NCBI RefSeq assembly: GCF_009720385.1
Contig: NZ_ML769305.1
Span: forward strand, 80,208 to 144,207
DNA from: Catellatospora vulcania
GTDB lineage: Bacteria > Actinomycetota > Actinomycetes > Mycobacteriales > Micromonosporaceae
Direction: 5' to 3'
Length of the DNA stretch: 64,000 bases
The notes under the pieces are model-generated. The model ran no database searches. It saw only the letters and a program-made list of their open reading frames with translations, and was not told where the DNA came from. Shown piece by piece: positions 18,717-27,544 of the stretch. The translations under genes were made by a program, and so were the position numbers. The stretch's first letter is position 1, and each line of letters starts with the position of its first letter.

Positions 18717-19835
18717 TCAGCGACGCTTGCCTGCGGGACGCCCCGCGGGACGGCCGGCCTTGGCGCCGACGGTGGGCTTGGCGCCCGCCTTCGGGGCCGC
18801 GCTGCCCGCACCCGCGACGGCCTGCGCCGGCAGGTCGCCCGCCGGGGCGGCCTTGGGCGCAGCGGCGCGGCGCGCCAGCACCCGCGCGGTGTGGTTGGCG
18901 ATCTTCGGGTCCTTCTCCTTCAGCCACACCAGGACCGGCGTGGCGAAGAACAGGGACGAGTAGACCGCGGTGCCCATACCGATGAACAGCACCAGACCGA
19001 GGTCCTTCAGCGTGCCCGCGCCGAGCAGGCCCGCGCCGATGAACAGCAGGCCGCCGACCGGCAGCAGCGCCACCAGCGCGGTGTTGATGGACCGCATGAA
19101 CGTCTGGTTCAGCGCCAGGTTGGCCGCCTCGGCGTACGTCTGGGTGCTGCTGCCCGTGATGCCGCGGGTGTTCTCCTGCACCTTGTCGAACACCACGACG
19201 ACGTCGTAGAGCGCGAAGCCCAGGATGGTCAGGAAGCCGATCACCGTCGACGGGGTGACCTCGAACCCGACCAGCGAGTACACGGCAGCCGTGGCGACCA
19301 GGTCGAATGCGAGCGAGGCGACCGCGGCCGCGGCCATCTGCCACTCGAATCGGATCACCAGGTAGATGGTGACGACCAGGACGAACAGCGCCAGACCGAT
19401 CAGCGCCTGCTCGGTGACCTGCGCGCCCCAGGCCTGGCTGACCCGGTTGCCGCTGACCTGGTCAGCGTCGATCTTCAGCGTCGAGACGATCTTCGCCTTG
19501 ACGGCCTCGGTCTCCTCGTTGGTCAGCGACGAGCTGCGCACCGTGTACGCGGTGTCGCCGATCTGCTGCGCGGCTACCAGGGTGGCGTCGGGCTTGACCG
19601 ACACGATCGCGTCGTCGATCGCCTTCTCGACGTCGGCGAGCTGACCGGCCGAGCTCGGCACGGTGAACTCGTTGCCGCCCTCGAACTCGATGCCCGGCTT
19701 GAAGCCGATCAGGGACATGGCCAGGATCGCGATCAGCAGCATGCCGCCGGCGACGCCGAACCACAGCTTGCGCCTGCCGACGATCTGTAGACCGGCCTCA
19801 CCGTTGTAGAGGCGGGTTGCGAGACCACTCATCAC
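18717..19835 (-). CDS. secF: Protein translocase subunit SecF
   Basis: 372 residues. Membrane subunit of SecDF-YajC, which uses proton flow to complete export of Sec-translocated proteins. Six membrane helices of the RND-like fold are visible, with the conserved GIEFEGGNEF near the first extracytoplasmic loop and IGFLTILGFALYDVVVVFDK in the central membrane region. The C-terminal tail after about residue 320 is basic and rich in Ala, Gly and Arg. The start overlaps the secD stop by four bases (ATGA), so translation is coupled. Confidence 0.95.
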   Translation of the reverse strand: MMSGLATRLYNGEAGLQIVGRRKLWFGVAGGMLLIAILAMSLIGFKPGIEFEGGNEFTVPSSAGQLADVEKAIDDAIVSVKPDATLVAAQQIGDTAYTVRSSSLTNEETEAVKAKIVSTLKIDADQVSGNRVSQAWGAQVTEQALIGLALFVLVVTIYLVIRFEWQMAAAAVASLAFDLVATAAVYSLVGFEVTPSTVIGFLTILGFALYDVVVVFDKVQENTRGITGSSTQTYAEAANLALNQTFMRSINTALVALLPVGGLLFIGAGLLGAGTLKDLGLVLFIGMGTAVYSSLFFATPVLVWLKEKDPKIANHTARVLARRAAAPKAAPAGDLPAQAVAGAGSAAPKAGAKPTVGAKAGRPAGRPAGKRR

Positions 19836-21709
19836 TTAGCCTCCTTGGCTTCGTGCAGCACGCGGCCCAGGCCGCTGACGCGCGGGGAGAGGAACGCGTC
19901 GGTACGCGCGAACATCGCCATGATCGGGTGGCGGAAGAGGAACACCACGATCAGGTCGAGCAGGGTCGCCAGACCCAGCGCGAAGGCGAAGCCCGCCACC
20001 GCGCCGGAGGAGACGAGGTAGAGCACCAGCGCGGCCATCAGCGAGATCGCGTTGGCGGTCAGGATCGTCCGGCGGGCGCGCACCCAGGCGCGGGGAACCG
20101 CGCTGCGCGGGCTGCGGCCCTCGCGGATCTCGTCCTTCAGACGTTCGAAGTAGATGACGAACGAGTCCGCGGCGACACCGAGCGAGACGATGAATCCGGC
20201 GATGCCGGCCAGCGTCAGGGTGAAGCCCATCTCCCGGCCCAGGAACACCAGCGCCAGGAAGGTCAGCGCCGCCGACAGGATCAGCGACAGCACGATGACC
20301 GTGCCCAGCAGGCGGTAGTAGAAGAACGAGTAGATGACGACCAGCAGCATGCCGATGCCGGCTGCCAGCAGACCCGCCTTCAGGTGCTCACCGCCCAGGG
20401 TCGGGGTGATGGACTGCGCCTCCTGCTGGACGAAGGTCATCGACAGCGAGCCGTAGTTCAGGTTGTTGGCGAGGTCGTTGGCCGACTTGGCGTCGAAGTC
20501 GCCGCTGATGACCGAGTCGTCACCGAGCACACCCTGGATCTCCGGCGAGGAGATGATCTTGTTGTCCAGCACCACCGCGACGCGGCAGTGGCTCTGCGGG
20601 CCGAGCGCGGTCGTGTCGCACTTCTGGCCCTCGTTGTTGAAGGACTCCTTGGTCAGCTTGGTCCACTTGTCCAGACCGTCGCTGGAGAAGTCCAGCGAGA
20701 CCACCCGGCGGTTGGTGTTCTGCTCGATCTGCGGCGACGCCTTGTCGACGTCGGTGCCCTTGACCTCGGACTTGTCGAGCAGGTACTTCATGCCGTTCTC
20801 ACACGCGACGGCTTCGGCGTCCGGGTTGTTGATCGAGCCCGGGGGGCGGTCGTCCAGCTGCTCGCAGGTCACCTGCGGCACGTTGTACTGCATCTGCGGC
20901 GAGAGCAGCGCGACCTCGTACGCGTTGAGCGCGGCGAACGGCTCCAGCGCCGCGATCTGGGCGGGGTCGGTCGGCACCGCGGTGAGCTTGCCGGCCGCAT
21001 CCCAGGCGGCCTTGCCGATCTTGGCCTGCACCTGCGCCGCGGTCACCTTCGGGTTCGCCGGGGCGGCGGACGGCTTCGGGGCGGCGGCCTTCGGGCTGGC
21101 CGCGGGAGACGCGGCGGCGCTCTTGCTGGCTGCCGGGCTCGGCGTCGGGGTCGGCGCCATCGCGGCACCGCCACCGGTGCCGCCGGTCGACGCGCTGGTC
21201 GACGGCTTCGGCGACGCGGCGGCAGCCTTCGGGCTGGCCGCGGTGCTCGGCTTCGGGCTCGCGGGCGCGCTCGGGCTGGCAGTCGGCTGCGGCGCGGCGG
21301 CCAGGCCGCTGCCGTCGGTCTGCTTGAGCACCTTGCGGAAGAACAGCTGGGAGGCCTGGCCGACGTCGTTGATCGCGTCGTTGCCCTTCTTGGCCACCGA
21401 GATCACGATGTTCTGGTCGCCCTCGATGACGACCTGCGCCTCGGCCACGCCACGGGCGTCGACCCGCTCGGCGATGATGCGGCGGGCCTGCTCGAGGTCC
21501 TGCGCGGTCGGCGGCTGTCCGTCAGCGCCGGTCTGCGCCTGGAGGGTGACCCGCGAGCCGCCGACGAGGTCAAGGCCGAGGTTGGGGGCGAGGCGATTTT
21601 CCCAGCCGCCCTTGCCGCCGAACCAGACCGCGCTGGCGAGGATGACGAAGATGGCGCCGAGAAGGGCAAGTTGCCTCCCGGGGCGCATCTGTCCCTGAGG
21701 TGGTGCCAC
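19832..21709 (-). CDS. secD: Protein translocase subunit SecD with a low-complexity insertion
   Basis: 625 residues, GTG start. An N-terminal membrane helix (about 11-31) and the conserved NLGLDLVGGSRVTLQ open the periplasmic region. The C-terminal half carries the RND-type helices with TLTLAGIAGFIVSLGVAADSF. Between the P1 subdomains lies an insertion of about 84 residues (about 137-220) made almost only of Ala, Pro, Ser and Lys, which is absent from shorter SecD proteins and must be exposed outside the membrane. It works with SecF, encoded next with a 4-base overlap, and YajC. A hairpin lies in the 91-base gap to yajC. Confidence 0.95.
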   Translation of the reverse strand: MAPPQGQMRPGRQLALLGAIFVILASAVWFGGKGGWENRLAPNLGLDLVGGSRVTLQAQTGADGQPPTAQDLEQARRIIAERVDARGVAEAQVVIEGDQNIVISVAKKGNDAINDVGQASQLFFRKVLKQTDGSGLAAAPQPTASPSAPASPKPSTAASPKAAAASPKPSTSASTGGTGGGAAMAPTPTPSPAASKSAAASPAASPKAAAPKPSAAPANPKVTAAQVQAKIGKAAWDAAGKLTAVPTDPAQIAALEPFAALNAYEVALLSPQMQYNVPQVTCEQLDDRPPGSINNPDAEAVACENGMKYLLDKSEVKGTDVDKASPQIEQNTNRRVVSLDFSSDGLDKWTKLTKESFNNEGQKCDTTALGPQSHCRVAVVLDNKIISSPEIQGVLGDDSVISGDFDAKSANDLANNLNYGSLSMTFVQQEAQSITPTLGGEHLKAGLLAAGIGMLLVVIYSFFYYRLLGTVIVLSLILSAALTFLALVFLGREMGFTLTLAGIAGFIVSLGVAADSFVIYFERLKDEIREGRSPRSAVPRAWVRARRTILTANAISLMAALVLYLVSSGAVAGFAFALGLATLLDLIVVFLFRHPIMAMFARTDAFLSPRVSGLGRVLHEAKEAK

Positions 21710-21749
21710 GGCTGTCGAGTCTCCCTGGGATGAATGACGGATGGGGATA

Positions 21750-21787
21750 CGCCACGACCTGACGCAGGGGAGCGGTCAGGCGTGGCG
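21750..21787 (-). other. Hairpin between yajC and secD
   Basis: CGCCACGACCTGAC pairs with GTCAGGCGTGGCG, leaving one bulged base, in the yajC-secD spacer. It could attenuate secDF expression relative to yajC or stabilise the yajC message. Confidence 0.5.
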
Positions 21788-21800
21788 TGGGGTCAGCGAC

Positions 21801-22127
21801 TTACTTGTCTTCCTTGACGGGGTTGTCCACCACGTGCTCGGTGGGCGCGGTGACCTGCTCGGTCACCCGGCCCACGGCCGCGCGCGCGTAGCGGGCGGTC
21901 ACGCCGGGCGAGATCTCGAGGGTGATGCTCTCGTCGTCGGTGGAGACCACCGTCCCGTACAGGCCGCCGATGGTGATCACCTTGTCACCCGCGCCGAGCG
22001 ACTTCTGCATCGACTCGGCTTCCTTGCGGCGCTTCGCCTGGGGGCGGATGAACATGAAGTACATCAGCCCGAAGAGCAGCGCGAACATGATGATCGTCGG
22101 CAACGCGCTGCCGGATGAACCACCCAC
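21801..22127 (-). CDS. yajC: Preprotein translocase subunit YajC
   Basis: 108 residues. One membrane helix near the N-terminus (LPTIIMFALLFGLMYFMFIR), followed by the conserved RPQAKRRKEA and a small cytosolic domain (GDKVITIGGLYGTVV). It is the accessory subunit of SecDF. I chose GTG 22127, with AAAGG seven bases upstream, giving MGGSSGSALP; an ATG six codons earlier lacks a ribosome site. It is the first gene of yajC-secD-secF. Confidence 0.92.
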   Translation of the reverse strand: MGGSSGSALPTIIMFALLFGLMYFMFIRPQAKRRKEAESMQKSLGAGDKVITIGGLYGTVVSTDDESITLEISPGVTARYARAAVGRVTEQVTAPTEHVVDNPVKEDK

Positions 22128-22206
22128 GATGTGACCTTTCCACAAGGCCCCGCAGCGCGACCCTGCGCGCCTGCGGTGGCGTCTGTCGTCCGTTCGGACC
22201 GCGCGA

Positions 22207-22212
22207 AGTCTA
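22207..22212 (-). promoter_or_regulatory. Candidate -10 box (TAGACT) of the yajC-secD-secF operon
   Basis: The hexamer TAGACT on the minus strand fits TANNNT. Transcription would begin near 22200, giving a leader of about 73 bases before the yajC GTG. No convincing -35 is visible. The gap 22128-22278 shows nothing else. Confidence 0.35.
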
Positions 22213-22278
22213 GTCGGTACGCGAGCGATCGCACACTTGCGGTGTAGGTCACGTTAAGATCACGAACGCGAGGTCCGC

Positions 22279-23343
22279 TTACGTGTCCGGCTGGCCGTCG
22301 ACGGTGAACAAGTCGGGTGCCGTGGTGGCACCGACACCAAAAGTACCATTTGGTGGTTTTTTGCCGAGGTGACGCCACGCGGCGGCGGTCGCCACCCGGC
22401 CCCGGGGCGTACGCGCCAGCAGGCCCGCCCGCACCAGGAACGGCTCGACGACCTCCTCGACGGTGTCCGGCTGCTCCCCCACCGCCACCGCCAGCGTGGA
22501 CAGCCCCACCGGTCCCCCGCCGAACAGCTCCACCAGCGACCTCAGCACCGCCTTGTCGAGGCGGTCGAGGCCCATGTCGTCGACGTCGTACACCTTCAGC
22601 GCGGCGCGGGCCGAGGACACGTTGACCACCCCGTCCGACCGCAGCTCCGCGTAGTCGCGCACGCGGCGCAGCAGGCGGTTGGCGATACGCGGTGTGCCCC
22701 GGGACCGCCCGGCGATCTCCGCGATGCCCTCCTGCGTCGCCGCCACCCCGAGGATGCGCGCCGAGCGCTGCAGCAGTGCGGCCAGCTCCGGCGCGCTGTA
22801 GAACTCCAGGTGCCCGACGAAACCGAAGCGGTCGCGCATCGGGCCGGTCAGCAGACCGGCCCGCGTCGTCGCGCCGACCAGCGTGAACGGCTCCACGTCC
22901 AGCGGGATCGCGGTCGCGCCGGGGCCCTTGCCGACCATCACGTCGACCCGGAAATCCTCCATCGCGCTGTAGAGCAGCTCCTCGGCGGGCTTGGCGATGC
23001 GGTGGATCTCGTCGATGAACAGCACGTCGCCCTGCTGCAGGCTGGTCAGCACCGCGGCCAGGTCGCCGGAGCGCTCGATGGCCGGGCCCGAGGTCATCCG
23101 CAGCGCCCCGCCCAGCTCGGCGGCGACGATCATCGCCAGGGTGGTCTTGCCCAGCCCCGGCGAGCCGGAGAACAGGATGTGGTCGGGCGGCGAGCCGCGC
23201 CGCAGCGCGCTGTGCAGCAGCACCTCCAGCTGCTCGCGCACCCGCTCCTGGGCGACAAACTCCGACAGCCGCTTCGGGCGCACCGACGCCTCGGCGTCCT
23301 GCTCCTCCGGCGAGGCCAGCGGGCTGACCAGTGAATCGGTCAT
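22279..23343 (-). CDS. ruvB: Holliday junction branch migration helicase RuvB
   Basis: 354 residues. AAA+ motor of the RuvAB complex, which moves Holliday junctions during recombinational repair. Walker A is [11 protein letters not shown], Walker B is VLFIDEIHR, sensor 1 is VGATTRAG, and the arginine finger region follows [10 protein letters not shown]-terminal winged helix is present ([19 protein letters not shown]). The ATG at 23343 overlaps the stop of a 24-codon mini-cistron (ATGA), whose GAGGAGAAG end supplies the Shine-Dalgarno sequence. Confidence 0.96.
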   Translation of the reverse strand: MTDSLVSPLASPEEQDAEASVRPKRLSEFVAQERVREQLEVLLHSALRRGSPPDHILFSGSPGLGKTTLAMIVAAELGGALRMTSGPAIERSGDLAAVLTSLQQGDVLFIDEIHRIAKPAEELLYSAMEDFRVDVMVGKGPGATAIPLDVEPFTLVGATTRAGLLTGPMRDRFGFVGHLEFYSAPELAALLQRSARILGVAATQEGIAEIAGRSRGTPRIANRLLRRVRDYAELRSDGVVNVSSARAALKVYDVDDMGLDRLDKAVLRSLVELFGGGPVGLSTLAVAVGEQPDTVEEVVEPFLVRAGLLARTPRGRVATAAAWRHLGKKPPNGTFGVGATTAPDLFTVDGQPDT

Positions 23344-23414
23344 CGCTTCTCCTCGCTGCGCTCGTCGTCACGATGAGCGGAAAGTTTCCGGATTCGCTCG
23401 CGGTGCTCGCTCAT
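23340..23414 (-). CDS. Mini-cistron 1 between ruvA and ruvB (24 codons)
   Basis: An ATG overlapping the ruvA stop (ATGA) opens a 24-codon frame whose TGA overlaps the ruvB ATG (ATGA). The peptide begins [10 protein letters not shown] and ends DDERSEEKR. Two other loci in the window have the same design, the same 71-base distance between the two RTGA overlaps and nearly the same ends. The terminal GCGCAGCGAGGAGAAG also serves as the ruvB ribosome site. It is not established whether the peptide, the RNA or only the coupling matters. Confidence 0.55.
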   Translation of the reverse strand: MSEHRERIRKLSAHRDDERSEEKR

Positions 23415-24007
23415 CGCGTCTTACCCAGCAGCCGGATCGCCTGCTTGAGCAGCACGGGCACGGGCGGGGTCGGGCCGTCGATCGTCTCGGCCACCGCGGT
23501 GACCGCCTGGTCGGCCTGGGCCTGGCTCCAGCCGAGCCCGACCAGTCCCTGGCGCACCTGCTCGGTCCACGCCTGTGCGCGGCCGCCCTGGGCCGGCACC
23601 GCGGACACCGGGCCGATCTTGTCGCGCAGCTCCAGGACCATCCGCTCGGCGCCCTTCTTGCCGATGCCGGGCACCTGGGTCAGCGTCGAGGTGTCCCCGT
23701 GCGCGAGGGCGGCCCGCAGCACGTCCGGGGTGTGCACCGACAGCGCGGCCTGGGCCAGCTTCGGGCCCACCCCGCTGGCCGTCAGCAGCAGCTCGAACAG
23801 CTGCTTCTCGTCGTCGTCGGCGAAGCCGAACAAGGTCAGCGAGTCCTCACGCACGATCAGCGTCGCCGACAGCCGGGCCTGCTGGCCCACCCGCAGCGTG
23901 GACAGCGTGCCCGGCGCGCAGTACAGCTTCATGCCGACGCCGCCGACCTCGACCACGGCCGCGTCCGCACCGATGGAGGCGACGGTCCCCGCCACGCTCG
24001 CGATCAT
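23411..24007 (-). CDS. ruvA: Holliday junction DNA helicase subunit RuvA
   Basis: 198 residues. Tetrameric protein that binds the junction and loads RuvB. The OB-fold N-terminus ([13 protein letters not shown]), the helix-hairpin-helix region (LLLTASGVGPKLAQAALS; LTQVPGIGKKGAERMVLELRDK) and the small C-terminal RuvB-binding domain are all present. The start ATG overlaps the ruvC stop by one base (TGATG); the stop overlaps mini-cistron 1 by four bases. Confidence 0.96.
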   Translation of the reverse strand: MIASVAGTVASIGADAAVVEVGGVGMKLYCAPGTLSTLRVGQQARLSATLIVREDSLTLFGFADDDEKQLFELLLTASGVGPKLAQAALSVHTPDVLRAALAHGDTSTLTQVPGIGKKGAERMVLELRDKIGPVSAVPAQGGRAQAWTEQVRQGLVGLGWSQAQADQAVTAVAETIDGPTPPVPVLLKQAIRLLGKTR

Positions 24008-24543
24008 CACTGCCTGCCCTTCGCGGTACGGATGGCCTCGCTCAGCCGGTCGCGCGTGCCACCGCGCCAGATGTGGCAGATCGCCAGCGCCAGCGCGTCG
24101 GCGGCGTCCGCCGGGCGGGGCGGCGCGTCCAGCCGCAGCAACCGGGTGACCATCGTGGTGACCTGCTTCTTGTCGGCCTGACCGGAGCCGGTCACGGCGG
24201 CCTTGACCTCGCTGGGAGTGTAGGTGCGCACCGGCAGCCCGGCGCGCGCGGCCGCCAGCACCGCGACCGCGGCCGCCTGGGCCGTGCCCATCACCGTGCG
24301 CACGTTGTGCTGGCTGAACACCCGCTCCACGGCGACGCTCTCCGGCTGGTGCTTCGCGATCAGCAGGGCCAGCTCGCGGTCGAGGTGCAGCAGCCGGTCG
24401 GCCAGGTCGGCGTCGGGATCGGAGCCGATGACGGTGTAGTCCACCATCGTGCAGGGCCGGCCCGGAACGCCTTCCACCACACCCACCCCGCACCGGGTCA
24501 GCCCGGGATCGACACCGAGCACCCGCCGCTGCCGCACCTGCAC
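24007..24543 (-). CDS. ruvC: Crossover junction endodeoxyribonuclease RuvC
   Basis: 178 residues. RNase H-fold resolvase that cuts Holliday junctions. Acidic residues are visible in [27 protein letters not shown] and [13 protein letters not shown] chose the GTG at 24543, preceded by GGAG; the open frame continues 59 codons upstream but that part is not family-like, and RuvC normally starts just before LGVDPG. It is the first gene of ruvC-ruvA-(mini-cistron)-ruvB. Confidence 0.94.
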   Translation of the reverse strand: MQVRQRRVLGVDPGLTRCGVGVVEGVPGRPCTMVDYTVIGSDPDADLADRLLHLDRELALLIAKHQPESVAVERVFSQHNVRTVMGTAQAAAVAVLAAARAGLPVRTYTPSEVKAAVTGSGQADKKQVTTMVTRLLRLDAPPRPADAADALALAICHIWRGGTRDRLSEAIRTAKGRQ

Positions 24544-24698
24544 CCGCTGCTCCGTCCGCCTCGCCGTACGTGTGTACGACACCCTAGCGGACACCACCGT
24601 CAGCGCGGCCGAGCCACGTCCCGCCACACCCCCTCCCGGCACACTGTGTGGACCGGACCCATGTGCCCGCTCCCACCGTGCTCGTAGTTTGACGAGCC

Positions 24699-25472
24699 AT
24701 GACGACCGCGACGCCGCCACTGGTACGACTCGACCTCACCGGCCGCACCGCACTGGTGACCGGCGCCGGCAGCGGCATCGGCCGGGCCTGCGCGGCCCGG
24801 ATGGCGCAGGCCGGGGCCAAGGTGATCGTGGTCGACCGGGACGCGGCGTCGGCGCGGCTGGTGGCCGACGAGATCGGCGGCACCGCGGTGGTGGCCGACC
24901 TGGCCGACGCCGACGCGCTCGACGACCTCGACCCGGCTGTCGACGTGGTCGTCAACAACGCGGGTCTGCAGCACGTCGCGCCGCTGCAGGACTTCGACCC
25001 CGACCGCTTCACCTACCTGCACCAGGTCATGCTGGTCGCGCCGTTCCGGCTGGTCCGCCGGGCGCTGCCGCACATGTACGCGCAGGGCTGGGGCCGGATC
25101 GTGAACATCTCCTCGGTGCACGGGCTGCGCGCGTCGGCGTTCAAGTCGGCGTACGTGTCGGCCAAGCACGGCCTCGAAGGCCTGTCGAAGGTCATCGCCG
25201 TGGAGGCCGCCCCCTACGGCGTAACCGCCAACTGCATCAACCCCGCCTATGTGCGCACGCCCCTGGTCGAGGGGCAGATCGCCGACCAGGCCCGCACGCA
25301 CGGCATCGACGAGACCGAGGTCATCGAGCGGATCATGCTGGCCAAGGCGGCGATCAAGCGCCTGATCGAGCCGGCGGAGGTCGCCGAGCTGGCCGCGTAC
25401 CTGTGCACCGACGCCGCCTCGTTCATCACCGGCACGTCCATCGCCATGGACGGCGGCTGGACAGCCCAGTGA
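24699..25472 (+). CDS. 3-hydroxybutyrate dehydrogenase (SDR)
   Basis: 257 residues. Classical short-chain dehydrogenase: cofactor motif [12 protein letters not shown], catalytic SSVHG...YVSAK, and the family-typical [18 protein letters not shown] with [20 protein letters not shown]. These are hallmarks of D-3-hydroxybutyrate dehydrogenase, which interconverts 3-hydroxybutyrate and acetoacetate in ketone-body or polyhydroxybutyrate breakdown. No Shine-Dalgarno sequence is visible; TAGTTT lies eight bases before the ATG. The next gene, a GAF/PucR-like regulator, follows directly and may control it. Confidence 0.9.
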   Translation: MTTATPPLVRLDLTGRTALVTGAGSGIGRACAARMAQAGAKVIVVDRDAASARLVADEIGGTAVVADLADADALDDLDPAVDVVVNNAGLQHVAPLQDFDPDRFTYLHQVMLVAPFRLVRRALPHMYAQGWGRIVNISSVHGLRASAFKSAYVSAKHGLEGLSKVIAVEAAPYGVTANCINPAYVRTPLVEGQIADQARTHGIDETEVIERIMLAKAAIKRLIEPAEVAELAAYLCTDAASFITGTSIAMDGGWTAQ

Positions 25473-25495
25473 TCGGCGAGGTAGGAATGCGAGCC

Positions 25496-27475
25496 ATGCC
25501 CTCCGCGACCATCCGGTTCCTCGAACTGCTCGAACGCGAGGCGGCCCCGGTCGAGTTCGAGGGGCCGCTGGTGCAGGCGCGCTCGCGGGGCGCGAGCCCG
25601 GACGAGATCGCCGAGCTGGAGGAGGCGAAACTCGCCGCGCTGCGGGTGCGGGCGCTGCTGGAGCGCCGCCGCCGCCGCGAGGCGGAGCTGTCCGGCCTGT
25701 ACGACACCGCCGGTGACCTGGCCGGCCTGCGCGACCTCGACGCGGTGCTGCACGCGATCGTGCACCGGGCCCGCAACCTGCTCGGCACCGACATCGCCTA
25801 CCTGACCATGAGCGACGACGCCGCGGGCGACGTGTACATGCGGGTCACCGACGGCTCGGTCTCGGCGAAGTTCCAGCGGCTGCGGCTGCCGCTGGGCGCG
25901 GGCCTGGGCGGCCTGGTCGCACAGACCGGCACCCCCTACGCCACCGCGAACTACCCCGAGGACCGCCGCTTCCACCACACCGGCGAGATCGATGCGGGCG
26001 TCGGCGAGGAGGGCCTGGTGGCCATCCTGGGCGTGCCGCTGCGGCTGGGCTCGCGCGTCATCGGCGTGCTGTACGCGGCCAACCGCTCCGAGCGCCCGTT
26101 CGCCCGCGAAGAGGTGTCGCTGCTGGTGTCCCTGGCCGCGCACGCCGCGGTCGCCATCGACACCGCCCGCCTGCTCGGCGAGACGCAGACGGCGCTGAGT
26201 GAACTGTCCACCGCGTCGGCCAAGATCTCCGCGCACAGCGCCTCGGTGGAGCGCGCCGCCGCGGCCCACGACCGGATGACCGCGCTGGTGCTGCGCGGCG
26301 GCGGCGTCGAGGAGGTGGCCGCCGCGGTCACCGAGGTGCTCGGCGGCCGGCTGATGGTGCTCGACGCCGACGGCCGCACCCTGGCCGCGGTCGGCCTGCC
26401 GGGCGGCCCCGCGCACTCCGGGGCGGTCGGGGGCGCGCTCGGGCCGGACGGTTCGGTGGCCCTGCCGGACCCCGCGATCGTGGCCGAGGCGCTGGCGACC
26501 TCGCGGGCCGACGGCCGGGCCGTACGCCGGGGCGGGCTGTGGTTCGCCGCCGTGGTCGCCGGGGCGGAGAACCTCGGCGCCCTGGTCTGGCGGCCGCAGG
26601 ACGACTCCGGCCACGCCGACCAGCAGATCCTGGAGCGCGCCGCGCTGGTCACCGCGTTGCTGCTGCTGTTCCGGCGCACCGTCGCCGAGGCCGAGGGCCG
26701 GGTACGCGGCGAGCTGCTCGACGACCTCATCGCCCGGCCGGTGCGCGACCCCGAGTCGCTGCGCGCCCGCGCCCGGCGGCTGCAGGTGGACCTGTCCCGC
26801 CCGCACGTGCTGATCTGCGTCGACGACGCGGCGGCGACCTCGGGGCCGGCCCGGCAGCGGGCGGTGTCGTGGGCGCACACCTTCGCCGGTACCCATGCCG
26901 GGCTGGCCGCCACCCGCGACGGCCGGGTGGTGCTGATGGTGCCCGGCACCGACGCGGGCGCGCTGGCCCGCTCGGTGGCCCGGGAACTGGGCCGGGTGCT
27001 GGGCCGCCCGGTGACCGCTGGCGCGGCCGGGCCCGCCGCCGAGCCGGCCGGGCTGGCGGCGGCGTTCAAGGAGGCCGACCACTGCGCCACGGCCCTGACC
27101 GCGCTGGGCCGCACCGGCGACGGGGCCTCGACGGCCGAGCTGGGTTTCGTCGGGCTGCTGCTGGGCGCGGTCCGCGAGGGCGGCGACCCGGACGTGACCC
27201 GGTTCCTGCACGACACCATCGGCTCCGTCGTGGACTACGACATCCGCCGCGGCACCGCGCTGGTCAAGACGCTGGAGTGCTACTTCGGCACCGGCGGCAG
27301 CCTGGCCCGCGCCGCCGAGCAGCTGCACGTGCACGTCAACACGGTCACCCAGCGGCTGGACCGGGTCGCGCAACTGCTCGGCGCGGACTGGCAGCGCCCC
27401 GACCGCGCGCTGGAGGTGCAGCTGGCGCTGCGCCTGCACCGGCTGGGCGGCAACGCCGAACAATTCTCCGGCTGA
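25496..27475 (+). CDS. GAF-domain regulator with PucR/CdaR-type C-terminal helix-turn-helix
   Basis: About 659 residues. A helical N-terminus is followed by a GAF domain (about 70-215; LRDLDAVLHAIVHRARNLLG ... VAILGVPLRLGSRVIGVLYAANR). A middle region and a C-terminal helix-turn-helix of the PucR type (LVKTLECYFGTGGSLARAA ... HVNTVTQRLDRVAQLLG) complete it. Such proteins are ligand-responsive activators. Possible starts are GTG 25469 (overlapping the dehydrogenase stop), ATG 25487 and ATG 25496; I prefer 25496 with GGTAGGA upstream. The close linkage to 3-hydroxybutyrate dehydrogenase suggests control by a related short-chain metabolite; this is inference. Confidence 0.85.
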   Translation: MPSATIRFLELLEREAAPVEFEGPLVQARSRGASPDEIAELEEAKLAALRVRALLERRRRREAELSGLYDTAGDLAGLRDLDAVLHAIVHRARNLLGTDIAYLTMSDDAAGDVYMRVTDGSVSAKFQRLRLPLGAGLGGLVAQTGTPYATANYPEDRRFHHTGEIDAGVGEEGLVAILGVPLRLGSRVIGVLYAANRSERPFAREEVSLLVSLAAHAAVAIDTARLLGETQTALSELSTASAKISAHSASVERAAAAHDRMTALVLRGGGVEEVAAAVTEVLGGRLMVLDADGRTLAAVGLPGGPAHSGAVGGALGPDGSVALPDPAIVAEALATSRADGRAVRRGGLWFAAVVAGAENLGALVWRPQDDSGHADQQILERAALVTALLLLFRRTVAEAEGRVRGELLDDLIARPVRDPESLRARARRLQVDLSRPHVLICVDDAAATSGPARQRAVSWAHTFAGTHAGLAATRDGRVVLMVPGTDAGALARSVARELGRVLGRPVTAGAAGPAAEPAGLAAAFKEADHCATALTALGRTGDGASTAELGFVGLLLGAVREGGDPDVTRFLHDTIGSVVDYDIRRGTALVKTLECYFGTGGSLARAAEQLHVHVNTVTQRLDRVAQLLGADWQRPDRALEVQLALRLHRLGGNAEQFSG

Positions 27476-27544
27476 CCCCACCCGGGTCCGCTCCTCGGCG
27501 GTAGTGACAGACGACAGGCCTCGTCCGTCCACTGAGGAGAATCG

